64,000 nt of DNA, from the NCBI GenBank assembly GCA_016490735.1, contig JAEMWC010000394.1, positions 333,501-397,500 on the forward strand, read 5' to 3'. Position 1 is the first letter of the stretch. Each line of letters begins with the position of its first letter. This DNA is from Pachyseris speciosa (taxonomy: Eukaryota; Cnidaria; Anthozoa; Scleractinia; Pachyseridae). The notes under the pieces were generated by a model. That model saw only the letters and a list, made by a program, of their open reading frames with translations, was not told the DNA's origin and did not search any database. The translations under genes were made by a program, and so were the position numbers. Shown here in pieces: positions 34,902 through 47,015 of the stretch.

Positions 34902-34935
<34 letters not shown>

Positions 34936-34939
34936 AGTC

Positions 34940-34970
<31 letters not shown>

Positions 34971-35230
34971 CATAATAATCCAACATGGCGGCCATACTCC
35001 ACCTGGCCCAGCTGACCAGCTACTTTACAGCGTACATCTTTGATACTGGACATCCATCTTATAGCCAATTGACACCTGTCAAAACAAGGTATCCGCTGAC
35101 CAGTGTAACGTGACCATATCGCGGGCTCAAGTTAAGACCTCATCGAGGTCAGCTGTTTTTTTGAAGTTGACCGCTGACCAGGTACTTGCTTTCGATTGGA
35201 TCGCAGACTCAAGCCAAGTGTGGGACACCC

Positions 35231-35593
35231 TTAACCGCGGTCAAACGTAAAAAAGTAAGAAAAGTCCTTTAAAGATAAGGTTTTTACGTTGAGAGCTCAA
35301 AGCTGATAAATTTTCCTTTATTATGTGAGTTTACTAAATCATTTCATGGCTTACTAAAAAAGTTTCAAGTCTTTTTAAAGCGAAGAATGTGGAGACTGGT
35401 CGGCGCTCTGTGTTTTTGTTTTCTGTTTCAATGCGTGACTTCTGGATATTTTACCTAAAACTTTTTTTAGTAATCCATAAAATGATTGGGTAAACTCACC
35501 GACTGACGAAAAACTTATCAGGTTTGAGCTCTCAATGTAAAAACCTTATCTTTAAAGAACTTTTCTTACTTTTTTACGTTTGACCGCGGTTAA
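35231..35593. mobile_element. MULE-like MITE in copy A (9-bp target duplication)
   Basis: Begins TTAACCGCGGTCAAACG and ends with the exact inverse, with arms that stay complementary for long stretches (AAAGTAAGAAAAG, GATAAGGTTTTTAC). It is flanked by a perfect 9-bp duplication GGGACACCC (35222-35230 and 35594-35602). Nine-base duplications are typical of Mutator-like elements. It has no coding frame. Confidence 0.85.
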
Positions 35594-37679
35594 GGGACAC
35601 CCAAACCAAATCGAGGCCGTTCAAATTTTTCGCGCGCTTTCTGCGGCTGGTAATTTCACATTCAGTTGGTTTCTTTATTTTGAGCAAAACAACTTCATCT
35701 TCTTCGATCGAAGTTTGTCTTTCGCGTAAAAAGCATAAAGATCAAGAACTTGTCAAAAAGATACTCCGGAAGGTGAATTTTCAAGTGATGAAAGGAAGGA
35801 CGGACGATTTTTCTCAGGAAAAGCTTCAAAGATTGTGCGGTTGAAAACAGTATAATTCAACGCTTCAAGGGCTTTCACTTCACCGCGGCATCTTGCATCT
35901 CACCAAGAAAAGTCACTTAACAGTTCACCGGTATTAATGGGAGGAATGAGTAGCTCAAACTCTGTGGAAGAAGCTCTTTCTTTGGACAAACCGTTTGCTA
36001 TTTTTGCGGATGCTTGTTTTTACTTTACTGAAGCTTACGCATTTTCAAGTGGTAGAAACCTCTACAACACAGGACAGTGAGGTAAATTAAATAAATAGAA
36101 GCTTAGCATTTGGTTTAATCGTTGTTACTTTTGTTCAGGAATGAAACTTGTATTTTTCTCTCGAATGGATATAAATAACAATCATGTGTACTCGTTTTGG
36201 ACGCAAAGAAGTAGTTGAATTGTTTGTTTGTTTTGTTACGTTGTTTTCTTTGCAAGCGAACGAGTGTTTTTACTCGGCTTGGCTGACTGTTTTTCGACCT
36301 TGGTTCCTCACAGTAGCGTTAAGAAACTTTTGCCCTTATCTTATCAACACGTAATCGCAATGAGTCCTCGTAAAATTAAGCATTAAAGGGGAAGACTCGA
36401 GCTCGAGTAAAAATAAAAAATCCGATCAAATGCATGTGCATGTGCACTTCTCAAAATCTGACATTAAGTTGTCAAAATGCTGCCAAAACAGTCAAAACCC
36501 AGCGCGCTTCACTTCGTCAAGTCTTTAAGAGATCTTCATCGAAAGCAGCCTGTAAACAACAATTAAGTTTCGCCGTCTTTAAACATGTCGTTTGTTTGAA
36601 CCGGTAAGAATCAGCGTTTGGATGTTAAAAACAGCGAAATGGGTTGACTGGCTGGCTGGTTTTGATAAATTTTAAAGTGGACGGGTCTGCGAGAGAAATG
36701 CTCGTTTGGTTTGGCAAGCGCTTTCTTCGTTATCTGGATGATGTTTTGCCACTGAGAATCATTAATTGAAGAAGGTTCTTCGGAAGACATGGGAAGTAAC
36801 AGTAAAACCATCAAAGCACTTAAGTGTTTTGTGTAAGCCAAGGAAAGATTTTGTGGGAAATGGCTCTATTATTCAGCTCTGTCGCATTCCGAGTGATTGC
36901 TGTCTCAGTGATTCCTGTTGACTGCTCTAAACGATCAGGTACCGACCTCTTTTTTGTCTTTTCTACGGACATTTATGTCAAATCTGCTAAGGAAATTTCC
37001 TAGCTTAATACAAGATAGTTTTGTTACCTGTCCAATTTCTGCACCTTCTCCAAGAATCTTCGAAGAAATATTATTCATATTGTGCTTTGTTTTCTTGTAA
37101 TAAGTCTTATGTTTGTTGTTATATTGTTTCTGAACCGCGGTCAATTCCTGTTGACTGCTGTAAACGAAGAGTTTGTACCCTTTATTTTTTTTCTAGGGGC
37201 ATTTATGTCAAAATAAATACCGATTTTCCTAGCTTTATCATTACAAGCTATTTTAATTACTAGCTAGTCTTGTTTAATTTCTCCACCTTCTCCTTCTTCG
37301 AGCAAACACTCGTCGGCATCGTACTTTGTTCGCTTGCAGTGTTTTTGTTTTGTTTTGTTTTGTTTTTATCCGCGTTGAATCCCTTTACGCTTTCATCTCA
37401 AAGTAGTTAGACTCAAGAATGTCCGTCTTTTTTTTTTCTTTTTTGCAAACGTTTAATATCGAAAACTCTTCGTTTTCCCTGCTGCTGCTCAATTGTTTTG
37501 GACACAAATTAAACTGGCCCAAATAAACTCTTGCGAAGTTGCTCGGTGAGAGTGTGCAGCTCCGATTCTAGGTTTGGCATGGCTAAATATATATATGGCC
37601 TTCAGCTTTTCTTTTTTTAATCGCTACATAACAGACTGGAATGGTGTTCCATTGAACATCATGCATGCACCTTCTTTAA

Positions 37680-38677
37680 CCCATTGGCACCCGTGCCGGC
37701 CAAAACCGGCCGTAAAAAACTCCCGTGCTTCAAAACATTGCAACTTTCTCAATCGCATGAATATTGCCTTAACTGTTAGTTGTGAGCACGAAATGGAATG
37801 CCCTTTAAATTTGGATATCCAATAAATGCAAGAAACGTAGCGATTTTTACCAAATATGGCCTTTTGAGTTTGGACAAGAACGAAACTGGCCGTTTTTAAC
37901 GTCAAAGATAAACAACAAAAATGCCCCTTTTTGCCTTCATGTTTTTTAGGGAAATCATCGTCGAAAAACCAAAATTCAACCATCATAACGAAATTCAGTC
38001 CTTTTTCTAGCTTAGAAATGACTTTTTTTGTTCATATTCTTCTCCCGAGCGTAGATACAGCCTTTTGTTCCAGTGCATTCGGGCCTTCCCGACATTTTCA
38101 ACATCTTGAGCGCATTGCATGCTGGGAACTAACGAGAATTTTTGAACGCGCCCGTTCCTTCCCCCAATTCTTTCACATAGCCACTCCGACCTACCGCCAA
38201 AATTTCCTGCTCGTGGTCATCTTCAGTACACAGAAATTCCAAAATATGTGGCGGTAGGTCGAGAAATTCATCAATAGTCGAGTCCCAAAGGTACTAAGTG
38301 TTCGACCGGCCAAATTCCCAGTTCGTCGAGTAACAAGCCAAATTCAACAACAAAGTACATCACCTTGCTCGATTCTTTGAGAAAGTGGACTCTTAGCTAC
38401 CGTCACGCTTAATGATGCTCATCAGGCAGCCGCTAAAGATGAAAAATGGCTGTAAATTTAGCAGAAATCGCAAGCAAACCGAACTTGGGCCATCGTTGTC
38501 GCTTCACGGATAAAAATAGCTACGTCAAAATGACGTTTTCAGAAACCTTGAGCCTCCAGTGCCTTAGGACAGCACCACTTTTCCCTGGTAGTTCAAATAA
38601 AGAGTCACGAATTGCTATTCATCGTTTATATGTGGAAAATCACTCCGAAAATGTAAAAACCTGCGGTAGTCAATGGG
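37680..38677. mobile_element. 998-bp TTAA-flanked MITE, present only in copy A
   Basis: Starts CCCATTGGCAC and ends TAGTCAATGGG, flanked by TTAA at 37676-37679 and 38678-38681. Copy B has an uninterrupted TTTAAGCAG at the same place (43144-43152), giving an empty-site proof. CCC/GGG tips plus TTAA fit piggyBac. Frames inside (for example plus 37931-38257) show no recognisable protein. Confidence 0.9.
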
Positions 38678-40273
38678 TTAAGCAGTTTTAAGTCCTATCT
38701 ATTACATTATTAGTGTCAATTTTAAATCAGATGTAGCTTGTGAGTGACAAGTATGTAATTTAATTAGGTTTGCTATGGATTACTTCATGATTTTTAGTCT
38801 CAATCTCAAATCAGGGGTGACTTGTAAGAGACAAGTATTTGATTTAATTTGATTAGGTTAGCTTTGGGCCACGTTTAAATTTCACCTCTTAGTTTTCAGA
38901 ATGTGTAATATTAGATAATATTCTTTGTATGGGAATTTAGTTTCTCCCAATTATTCTCCAGTCATGCACTTTTTTGTTTTGTATCAACTTAGTTGTATTC
39001 ACATGACAAAGTATTATTAAACTTAAAACTTAAAATTAAACTTAAAGTAAGCTCTTTCTCATCAATGTACACATCCTTTGGACTTCCTCCTCCTGCATAC
39101 AGTCTTTCAATTAATTTTATTAGTAGCTGGTCACACCAATCTTGTGGGATGTTTGGATGACATTTGGCATTAATGTTTAATGGAATCTCTGATGTTTGAT
39201 GAAGTATGTTAAGATCAAGTTAAGATGGCTAACGGATTTCCAGCACTTTTGCTTTGATGAATCACCTTGATAGTGGTATCAACCAAATGCCCAATATATT
39301 ATTATCAAGTTGTTTGGGCTTGCACTTAACTGGCCAGAAGAGCAGCTGGATTTCTTTTTGAAAACACTGTAGGTGCATAGAGTGATGAGCTTAATGTGAT
39401 AGTAAGGTCAAGAAGTAATTGATCAAAATAAATATCTTGGTCTTAATTCATGGCATCTAAATATTTTTATTGATTTCCATGTATCTTTCTTTCATAATTT
39501 TTGTGAGACATACATATATCCAGAGGATACACAATTTCCGATTTCTGACTGTCTCATGGGAGGCTGTGGATAATTGAAATTGCATTCATTATGAAGTGGT
39601 GATCTGAATCACTATATATCTGATGTGATACTGATTCCAAGGAGCAATCACCAGGCTTCTCCACCAATTTCTAGTGGCTCTAAACCATACCTAAGTAGCT
39701 AAGTATGTAACTAAGTTGCCTACAGTTGAACGGGGAAACAGACCTGTCCTTAGGTATTGCTCTAAGATGTTAAGAAATGTTTTGTTTTAAAAATTTATAG
39801 ATGAAAACTAGCTTTGCAGGTTCTTTTTTTCACAAGGTATTAAAAATTATTAAAAAAAAAAACCTACCTCAATATTTTTAGTTTGCTTTTTTAACATCTC
39901 CAAACTCAGTTTGGAAAGGAATTTTTATTACCTTACTCAATAGAACGCTTGTTTTTAGGAGGGGTGGGGGTCCAAATTCGTAAAAGGGGATTCATATCTG
40001 CTAGCAGTTCTGGACTAGGGGGTCCAAATCTGATCCACAAGCAGATCTGGACTGGAGGGTGCAAATCCACGTGGGGTCCAAATCCACTGTGCCACTGGCT
40101 CAGATCACCTTTACATACTATTTTCTACAGCATTGGGTCTGTAGCTTGAGTGAGGTCAGATGGGTGATATGACAAGCAGACCATATGTAAATGCCAGTAG
40201 AAAAAGAATGCTTTTGGAGCTCCGCTTTTAGGCTTGGCTAAATATATATATTATTATACTATATATTATTTTT

Positions 40274-40321
40274 AGCGGAGCTCCGACGGCCCGAAGGGCC
40301 GTCAAGCGGAGCACCATACCT

Positions 40322-40353
<32 letters not shown>

Positions 40354-40389
40354 AAAATGGCTAGCGGTATTGCTCGTGGGCGCGTATGC

Positions 40390-40420
<31 letters not shown>

Positions 40421-40424
40421 AGTC

Positions 40425-40455
<31 letters not shown>

Positions 40456-43400
40456 CATAATAATCCAACATGGCGGCCATACTCCACCTGGCCCAGCTGA
40501 CCAGCTACTTTACAGCGTACATCTTTGATACTGGACATCCATCTTGTAGCCAATTGACACCTGTCAAAACAAGGTATCCGCTGACCAGTGTAACGTGACC
40601 ATATCGCGGGCTCAAGTTAAGACCTCATCGAGGTCAGCTGTTTTTTTTGAAGTTGACCGCTGACCAGGTACTTGCTTTCGATTGGATCGCAGGCTCAAGC
40701 CAAGTGTGGGACACCCTTAACCGCGGTCAAACGTAAAAAAGTAAGAAAAGTCCTTTAAAGATAAGGTTTTTACGTTGAGAGCTCAAAGCTGATAAATTTT
40801 CCTTTATTATGTGAGTTTACTAAATCATTTCATGGCTTACTAAAAAAGTTTCAAGTCTTTTTAAAGCGAAGAATGTGGAGACTGGTCGGCGCTCTGTGTT
40901 TTTGTTTTCTGTTTCAATGCGTGACTTCTGGATATTTTACCTAAAACTTTTTTTAGTAATCCATAAAATGATTGGGTAAACTCACCGACTGACGAAAAAC
41001 TTATCAGGTTTGAGCTCTCAATGTAAAAACCTTATCTTTAAAGAACTTTTCTTACTTTTTTACGTTTGACCGCGGTTAAGGGACACCCAAACCAAATCGA
41101 GGCCGTTCAAATTTTTCGCGCGCTTTCTGCGGCTGGTAATTTCACATTCAGTTGGTTTCTTTATTTTGAGCAAAACAACTTCATCTTCTTCGATCGAAGT
41201 TTGTCTTTCGCGTAAAAAGCATAAAGATCAAGAACTTGTCAAAAGATACTCCGGAAGGTGAATTTTCAAGTGATGAAAGGAAGGACGGACGATTTTTCTC
41301 AGGAAAAGCTTCAAAGATTGTGCGGTTGAAAACAGTATAATTCAACGCTTCAAGGGCTTTCACTTCACCGCGGCATCTTGCATCTCACCAAGAAAAGTCA
41401 CTTAACAGTTCACCGGTATTAATGGGAGGAACGAGTAGCTCAAACTCTGTGGAAGAAGCTCTTTCTTTGGACAAACCGTTTGCTATTTTTGCGGATGCTT
41501 GTTTTTACTTTACTGAAGCTTACGCATTTTCAAGTGGTAGAAACCTCTATAACACAGGACAGTGAGGTAAATTAAATAAATAGAAGCTTTACATTTGGTT
41601 TAATCGTTGTTACTTTTGTTCAGGAATGAAACTTGTATTTTTCTCTCGAATGGATATAAATAACAATCATGTGTACTCGTTTTGGACGCAAAGAAGTAGT
41701 TGAATTGTTTGTTTGTTTTGTTACGTTGTTTTCTTTGCAAGCGAACGAGTGTTTTTACTCGGCTTGGCTGACTGTTTTTCGACCTTGGTTCCTCACAGTA
41801 GCGTTAAGAAACTTTTGCCCTTATCTTATCAACACGTAATCGCAATGAGTCCTCGTAAAATTAAGCATTAAAGGGGGAGACTCGAGCTCGAGTAAAAATA
41901 AAAAATCCGATCAAATGCATGTGCATGTGCACTTCTCAAAATCTGACATTAAGTTGTCAAAATGCTGCCAAAACAGTCAAAACCCAGCGCGCTTCACTTC
42001 GTCAAGTCTTTAAGAGATCTTCATCGAAAGCAGCCTGTAAACAACAATTAAGTTTCGCCGTCTTTAAACATGTTGTTTGTTTGAACCGGTAAGAATCAGC
42101 GTTTGGATGTTAAAAACAGCGAAATGGGTTGACTGGCTGGCTGGTTTTGATAAATTTTAAAGTGGACGGGTCTGCGAGAGAAATGCTCGTTTGGTTTGGC
42201 AAGCGCTTTCTTCGTTATCTGGATGATGTTTTGCCACTGAGAATCATTAATTGAAGAAGGTTCTTCGGAAGACATGGGAAGTAACAGTAAAACCATCAAA
42301 GCACTTAAGTGTTTTGTGTAAGCCAAGGAAAGATTTTGTGGGAAATGGCTCTATTATTCAGCTCTGTCGCATTCCGAGTGACTGTTGACTGCTCTAAAGG
42401 ATCAGGTACCGACCTCGTTTTTGTCTTTTCTACGGACATTTATGTCAAATCTGCTAAGGAAATTTCCTAGCTTAATACAAGATAGTTTTGTTACCTGTCC
42501 AATTTCTGCACCTTCTCCAAGAATCTTCGAAGAAATATTATTCATATTGTGCTTTGTTTTCTTGTAATAAGTCTTATGTTTGTTGTTATATTGTTTCTGA
42601 ACCGCGGTCAATTCCTGTTGACTGCTGTAAACGAAGAGTTTGTACCCTTTATTTTTTTTTCTAGGGGCATTTATGTCAAAATAAATACCGATTTTCCTAG
42701 CTTTATCATTACAAGCTATTTTAATTACTAGCTAGTCTTGTTTAATTTCTCCACCTTCTCCTTCTTCGAGCAAACACTCGTCGGCATCGTACTTTGTTCG
42801 CTTGCAGTGTTTTTGTTTTGTTTTGTTTTGTTTTTATCCGCGTTGAATCCCTTTACGCTTTCATCTCAAAGTAGTTAGACTCAAGAATGTCCGTCTTTTT
42901 TTTTTCTTTTTTGCAAACGTTTAATATCGAAAACTCTTCGTTTTCCCTGCTGCTGCTCAATTGTTTTGGACACAAATTAAACTGGCCCAAATAAACTCTT
43001 GCGAAGTTGCTCGGTGAGAGTGTGCAGCTCCGATTCTAGGTTTGGCATGGCTAAATATATATATGGCCTTCAGCTTTTCTTTTTTTAATCGCTACATAAC
43101 AGACTGGAATGGTGTTCCATCGAACATCATGCATGCACCTTCTTTAAGCAGTTTTAAGTCCTATCTATTACATTATTAGTGTCAATTTTAAATCAGATGT
43201 AGCTTGTGAGTGACAAGTATGTAATTTAATTAGGTTTGCTATGGATTACTTCATGATTTTTAGTCTCAATCTCAAATCAGGGGTGACTTGTAAGAGACAA
43301 GTATTTGATTTAATTTGATTAGGTTAGCTTTGGGCCACGTTTAAATTTCACCTCTTAGTTTTCAGAATGTGTAATATTAGATAATATTCTTTGTATGGGA

Positions 43401-44695
43401 ATTTAGTTTCTACCAATTATTCTCCAGTCATGCACTTTTTTGTTTTGTATCAACTTAGTTGTATTCACATGACAAAGTATTATTAAACTTAAAACTTAAA
43501 ATTAAACTTAAAGTAAGCTCTTTCTCATCAATGTACACATCCTTTGGACTTCCTCCTCCTGCATACAGTCTTTCAATTAATTTTATTAGTAGCTGGTCAC
43601 ACCAATCTTGTGGGATGTTTGGATGACATTTGGAATTAATGTTTAATGGAATCTCTGATGTTTGATGAAGTATGTTAAGATCAAGTTAAGATGGCTAACG
43701 GATTTCCAGCACTTTTGCTTTGATGAATCACCTTGATAGTGGTATCAACCAAATGCCCAATATATTATTATCAAGTTGTTTGGGCTTGCACTTAACTGGC
43801 CAGAAGAGCAGCTGGATTTCTTTTTGAAAACACTGTAGGTGCATTGAGTGATGAGCTTAATGTTAGCAAGCATTTTTTTTTTTTGTGATAGTAAGGTCAA
43901 GAAGTAATTGATCAAAATAAATATATTGGTCTTAATTCATGGCATCTAAATATTTTTATTGATTTCCATGTATCTTTCTTTCATAATTTTTGTGAGACAT
44001 ACATATATCCAGAGGATACACAATTTACGATTTCTGACTGTCTCATGGGAGGCTGTGGATAATTGAAATTGCATTCATTATGAAGTGGTGATCTGAATCA
44101 CTATATATCTGATGTGATACTGATTCCAAGGAGCAATCACCAGGCTTCTCCACAATTTCTAGTGGCTCTAAACCATACCTAAGTAGCTAAGTATGTAACT
44201 AAGTTGCCTACAGTTGAACGGGGAAACAGACCTGTCCTTAGGTATTGCTCTAAGATGTTAAGAAATGTTTTGTTTTAAAAATTTATAGATGAAAACTAGC
44301 TTTGCAGGTTCTTTTTTACACAAGGTATTAAAGATTATTTTAAAAAAACCTACCTCAATATTTTTATTTTGCTTTTTTAACACCTCCAAACTCAGTTTGG
44401 AAAGGAATTTTTATTACCTTACTCAATAGAACGCTTGTTTTTAGGAGGGGTGGGGGTCCAAATTCGTAAAAGGGGATTCATATCTGCTAGCAGTTCTGGA
44501 CTAGGGGGTCCAAATCTGATCCACAAGCAGATCTGGACTGGAGGGTGCAAATCCACTGTGCCACTGGCTCAGATCACCTTTACATACTATTTTCTACAAC
44601 ATTGGGTCTGTAGCTTGAGTGAGGTCAGATGGGTGATATGACAAGCAGACTATATGTAAATGCCAGTAGAAAAAGAATGCTTTTGGAGCTCCGCT
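40274..44695. mobile_element. Nested element, copy B (4.4 kb)
   Basis: Same ends, hairpin and (CGA)n tract as copy A, head to tail with it and separated by 47 bp of AT-rich linker. It differs mainly by lacking the TTAA MITE, by a small poly-T gain near 43870 and by scattered substitutions. High similarity implies that one copy derives recently from the other or both from a common tandem event. Confidence 0.75.
40717..41079. mobile_element. MULE-like MITE in copy B
   Basis: Same 363-bp element and the same GGGACACCC duplication (40708-40716 and 41080-41088) as in copy A, so this MITE entered before copies A and B separated. Confidence 0.85.
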
Positions 44696-44719
44696 TTTAG
44701 GCTTGGCTAAATATATATA

Positions 44720-45109
44720 TTATCCCTTTATATATATTCTATGTTCCTCCATGTACTTGGTTGTTTCGTGGATCAAATCTTCGAAGCAGTTACTCATGAG
44801 GTACCGACATTCATTCTTCTCATACTTTCCCTTCATCTTGATCTGATTATTGGTAACAGCAAATATACCAGTAGGGCTTTTGAACTCAAGGCATAGAGCA
44901 TTGTATTTTTCAGTAGGATTCAATAACATCAGATCACACTGTCCGGCCATATATCCTTTGTTGTAACTTCTGAGTCTTATCCCAGGAGTCATTTGGTTCT
45001 CACCCAGACCAGCAATCATTAAAGCGTCTTCATATTTCTTTCTGATGAATGAAACAATCTTATAATGTAGATCGTATTCAGTCTTGATTGACAACGTATT
45101 ATTCTTCAT
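44720..45109 (-). CDS. VRR-NUC-like endonuclease
   Basis: A 129-residue protein with ATG at 45109. RLRSYNKGYMAGQCDLMLLN supplies the conserved Gly and Asp, and LCLEFKSPTG the E-x-K of PD-(D/E)xK nucleases. The order and the Gly-x-x-D..E-x-K spacing match the VRR-NUC subgroup found in many large DNA viruses and Polinton-type elements. It probably processes replication or recombination intermediates. Its stop codon lies at the right edge of the nested insertion; before that insertion it was apparently adjacent to, or overlapping, the start of the AT-hook/zinc-finger gene. Confidence 0.7.
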   Translation of the reverse strand: MKNNTLSIKTEYDLHYKIVSFIRKKYEDALMIAGLGENQMTPGIRLRSYNKGYMAGQCDLMLLNPTEKYNALCLEFKSPTGIFAVTNNQIKMKGKYEKNECRYLMSNCFEDLIHETTKYMEEHRIYIKG

Positions 45110-45264
45110 ACTATATTATTATATTTTATTTTTAATATATTTTCGACCTGTGTTTAAATATAGTCAGGAATAATAATATTCTTGGCTACCATGAGCAAAT
45201 AACAGTATATACTACTGTAAGGTCTACTTATATATATGTTAGATAATTTTCTCTTTAAACAATT

Positions 45265-45684
45265 TCATATTTCTTTTATATCCTTGATCGGTATCCAACT
45301 GTTAAATTCGTCACTATATCCCTTCCACTTCACCAAAGCTTGTTTTTTCTTATAGTCTCTGCGAATAACTTTATCGATACGGAAAACATCCTGTTTAGCC
45401 TTTAATAACTCAGGTTCATAAAAACTCCCTTGTATTTCTTCATCGTTGAGATCTTTTAGTTTGTATGTTATTGGATTAGTGTGTTGGATCTTATCAACTG
45501 TAAACACTTCTTCTGTCCAATTTGGTGTATAGCCCTTGTGGAACACATTCCGTTTATATTTAGATATTCGGACCTTGTCGCCGACCTTAAATTTTGGTTT
45601 CTGTTTTAATGGCTCCATATCACCATATAGATTAAAGTAAACAGTTCCTTCATTCTTTTTCTTTGAAGCCTCTATGGGCGTCAT
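45265..45684 (-). pseudogene. Maverick integrase, C-terminal part with chromodomain
   Basis: A 139-codon frame containing an SH3-like segment (KFKVGDKVRISKYKR) and a chromodomain (VFRIDKVIRRDYKKKQALVK then WKGYSDEFNSWIP, with the aromatic cage positions). It follows the catalytic part in a different frame after a single-base change near 45725. The chromodomain is typical of Maverick/adintovirus integrases and of chromoviruses and may steer integration by reading histone marks. Confidence 0.85.
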
Positions 45685-45722
45685 CTTTATGCTTGAATGT
45701 TTGGTATTATTATACTGTTTAA

Positions 45723-46200
45723 CTAATTTAGCAACATGTCTAAATACTGTGTATTACCTTGAACAGTGAACTGCTTCCACATTTTGGACTTGATTGTCCT
45801 ATTCCATCTTTCAACCACTGAGGACTTCTCTTCGTTCTCAGTTGAGTACATCTGTACACTATGTTTCCCTAGCAAGTCCTTCAAGTGTTTGTTGTAAAAC
45901 TCTTTACCTTTATCAACCCATAAATACTGTGGTTTTCTGCCTTCCTTGAATATTGTTTTGAATGCTTCAGTGACAGATTCGCCTTTCTTATTCTTCAATG
46001 GGACAATCCAACCATATTTGCTGAAGACATCAATAACCATAAGAAGATATCGATAACCTTTATTCCATTTACTGAACTGTTGCATTTCAACTAGATCACT
46101 TGGCCATATTTCATCAATTTTATTTACAATCACACGCCGCCGAGTGAAATTTCGTTTTATGGGTGCATGTAATTCATCTGCTAATTTTTCTTGCCAGTTT
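45723..46200 (-). pseudogene. Maverick integrase, catalytic core (rve)
   Basis: The DDE residues are visible: SDLVEMQQFSKWNKGYRYL (first Asp), LWVDKGKEFYN (second Asp) and TENEEKSSVVERWNRT (Glu). The coding frame extends upstream of the first ATG (46133) through LADELHAPIKRNFTRRR to about 46200, overlapping the end of the PLA2-like gene, and I see no ATG for that part. Missing start plus the frame break at about 45725 make the integrase inactive as read. It performed the staggered cut that gave the 6-bp duplication. Confidence 0.85.
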
Positions 46201-46999
46201 TCTTCACTCGACGGCTTTTTCCGTTTTTTGAAACACCAAGACCTAGTTTCTGTTTTTTGTCAATTAAGAATCTAGCTGTTTGTCCCCATTTTGGCATTTC
46301 ACCATATGGTATTTGGTCTAGAGATTGTATCATTGTTCTATCACAATCACCTTTATTTTTACCCATATCGTAGCAGATATCATGGTAAGCAGCTATCTCA
46401 TCCACTTTGTTATAAGGTTGGACATTCCATTTCAATACCTCTCCAGTTGATGGATCATATTCCAGCTGTTCATGCAGTGGATTGTTTGGGCCCATATATT
46501 TGTATTTACTTGGAGTGAAGCCGGCTTTGGGCCTCGGAAGCTTGCCAATTATCTTATGAATGTCAATGCCTTTACCATAATCCAATCCTTTGATATCTGT
46601 TTTATAACGAATGTTTGGTCTTACTTTTGTTGACAGTTGTTTTAAAGCTTCTGACCCAACCTCTGTGATTGCAGGCTTTGCTAGGGAAAGTCCTTTGTCA
46701 ATTAATTTCTTTTGCAGCTTTGGATTTCTCATTGCTTCTGAAGCATAATATCTCCCCATTTCAACACCTTTCTTTGCTAAATAAGGGACTCCATGTTCCA
46801 AGAATCCTGTTAGTGCCATATCTGCAGCTGAATCTAATATACCCTTCCCTTTCTCACTTTTGACAAACTTAGTCTTAGTGATCCCACACTCAGCACATTT
46901 ACATTTCATCATTGTTCGACCATTTTTTGTCGTCTGATATGTTTCACTTCCTGGGACACACTCAGTCTGCTTCTTCTGTTTCACACAATAAGATCTCAT
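46181..46999 (-). CDS. Zinc-ribbon plus phospholipase A2-like virion protein
   Basis: The start chosen is ATG 46999 (MRSYCVKQKK..) because a TAATAT-type upstream motif and the aligned paralogue at 47360 begin the same way; the frame is open 18 codons further. Residues 1-50 carry four Cys (YCVK.., CVPG.., KCKCAECG) as a zinc ribbon. The C-terminal third has the PLA2 calcium loop-like YMGPNNPL and the catalytic EIAAYHDICYD motif (about residues 168-210), as in parvovirus VP1 and other Maverick proteins, where the lipase is thought to help cross membranes during entry. The tail is very basic (SRRVKKTGKK). Confidence 0.75.
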   Translation of the reverse strand: MRSYCVKQKKQTECVPGSETYQTTKNGRTMMKCKCAECGITKTKFVKSEKGKGILDSAADMALTGFLEHGVPYLAKKGVEMGRYYASEAMRNPKLQKKLIDKGLSLAKPAITEVGSEALKQLSTKVRPNIRYKTDIKGLDYGKGIDIHKIIGKLPRPKAGFTPSKYKYMGPNNPLHEQLEYDPSTGEVLKWNVQPYNKVDEIAAYHDICYDMGKNKGDCDRTMIQSLDQIPYGEMPKWGQTARFLIDKKQKLGLGVSKNGKSRRVKKTGKKN

Positions 47000-47015
47000 A
47001 TACAAATGGGTTATA

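Larger units (their letters stand above)
34786..40226. mobile_element. Nested element, copy A (5.4 kb)
   Basis: Begins AGCGGAGCTCC and ends GGAGCTCCGCT, an 11-bp perfect inverted pair. Directly inside the left end is a hairpin (GACGGCCCGAAGGGCCGTC, 34797-34815), and about 110 bp in is a (CGA)n microsatellite (34902-34933). Copy A carries two further MITEs (35231-35593, 37680-38677). Beyond the right end, TTTAGGCTTGGCTAAATATA is shared with copy B, so the true terminus may lie about 25 bp further out. No convincing protein gene is present, so it is non-autonomous. The short inverted ends, subterminal hairpin, microsatellite and head-to-tail copies resemble Helentron-type rolling-circle elements; this is inference. 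Confidence 0.75.

Noticed and set aside
36611..36841. Small secreted-looking protein (76 codons, minus), repeated at 42096-42326
   Set aside because: It is identical in both nested copies only because they are recent duplicates. There is no splice context or recognisable domain; a faint resemblance of LLLLP..W..I to the transposase leader at 14992 is too weak to use.
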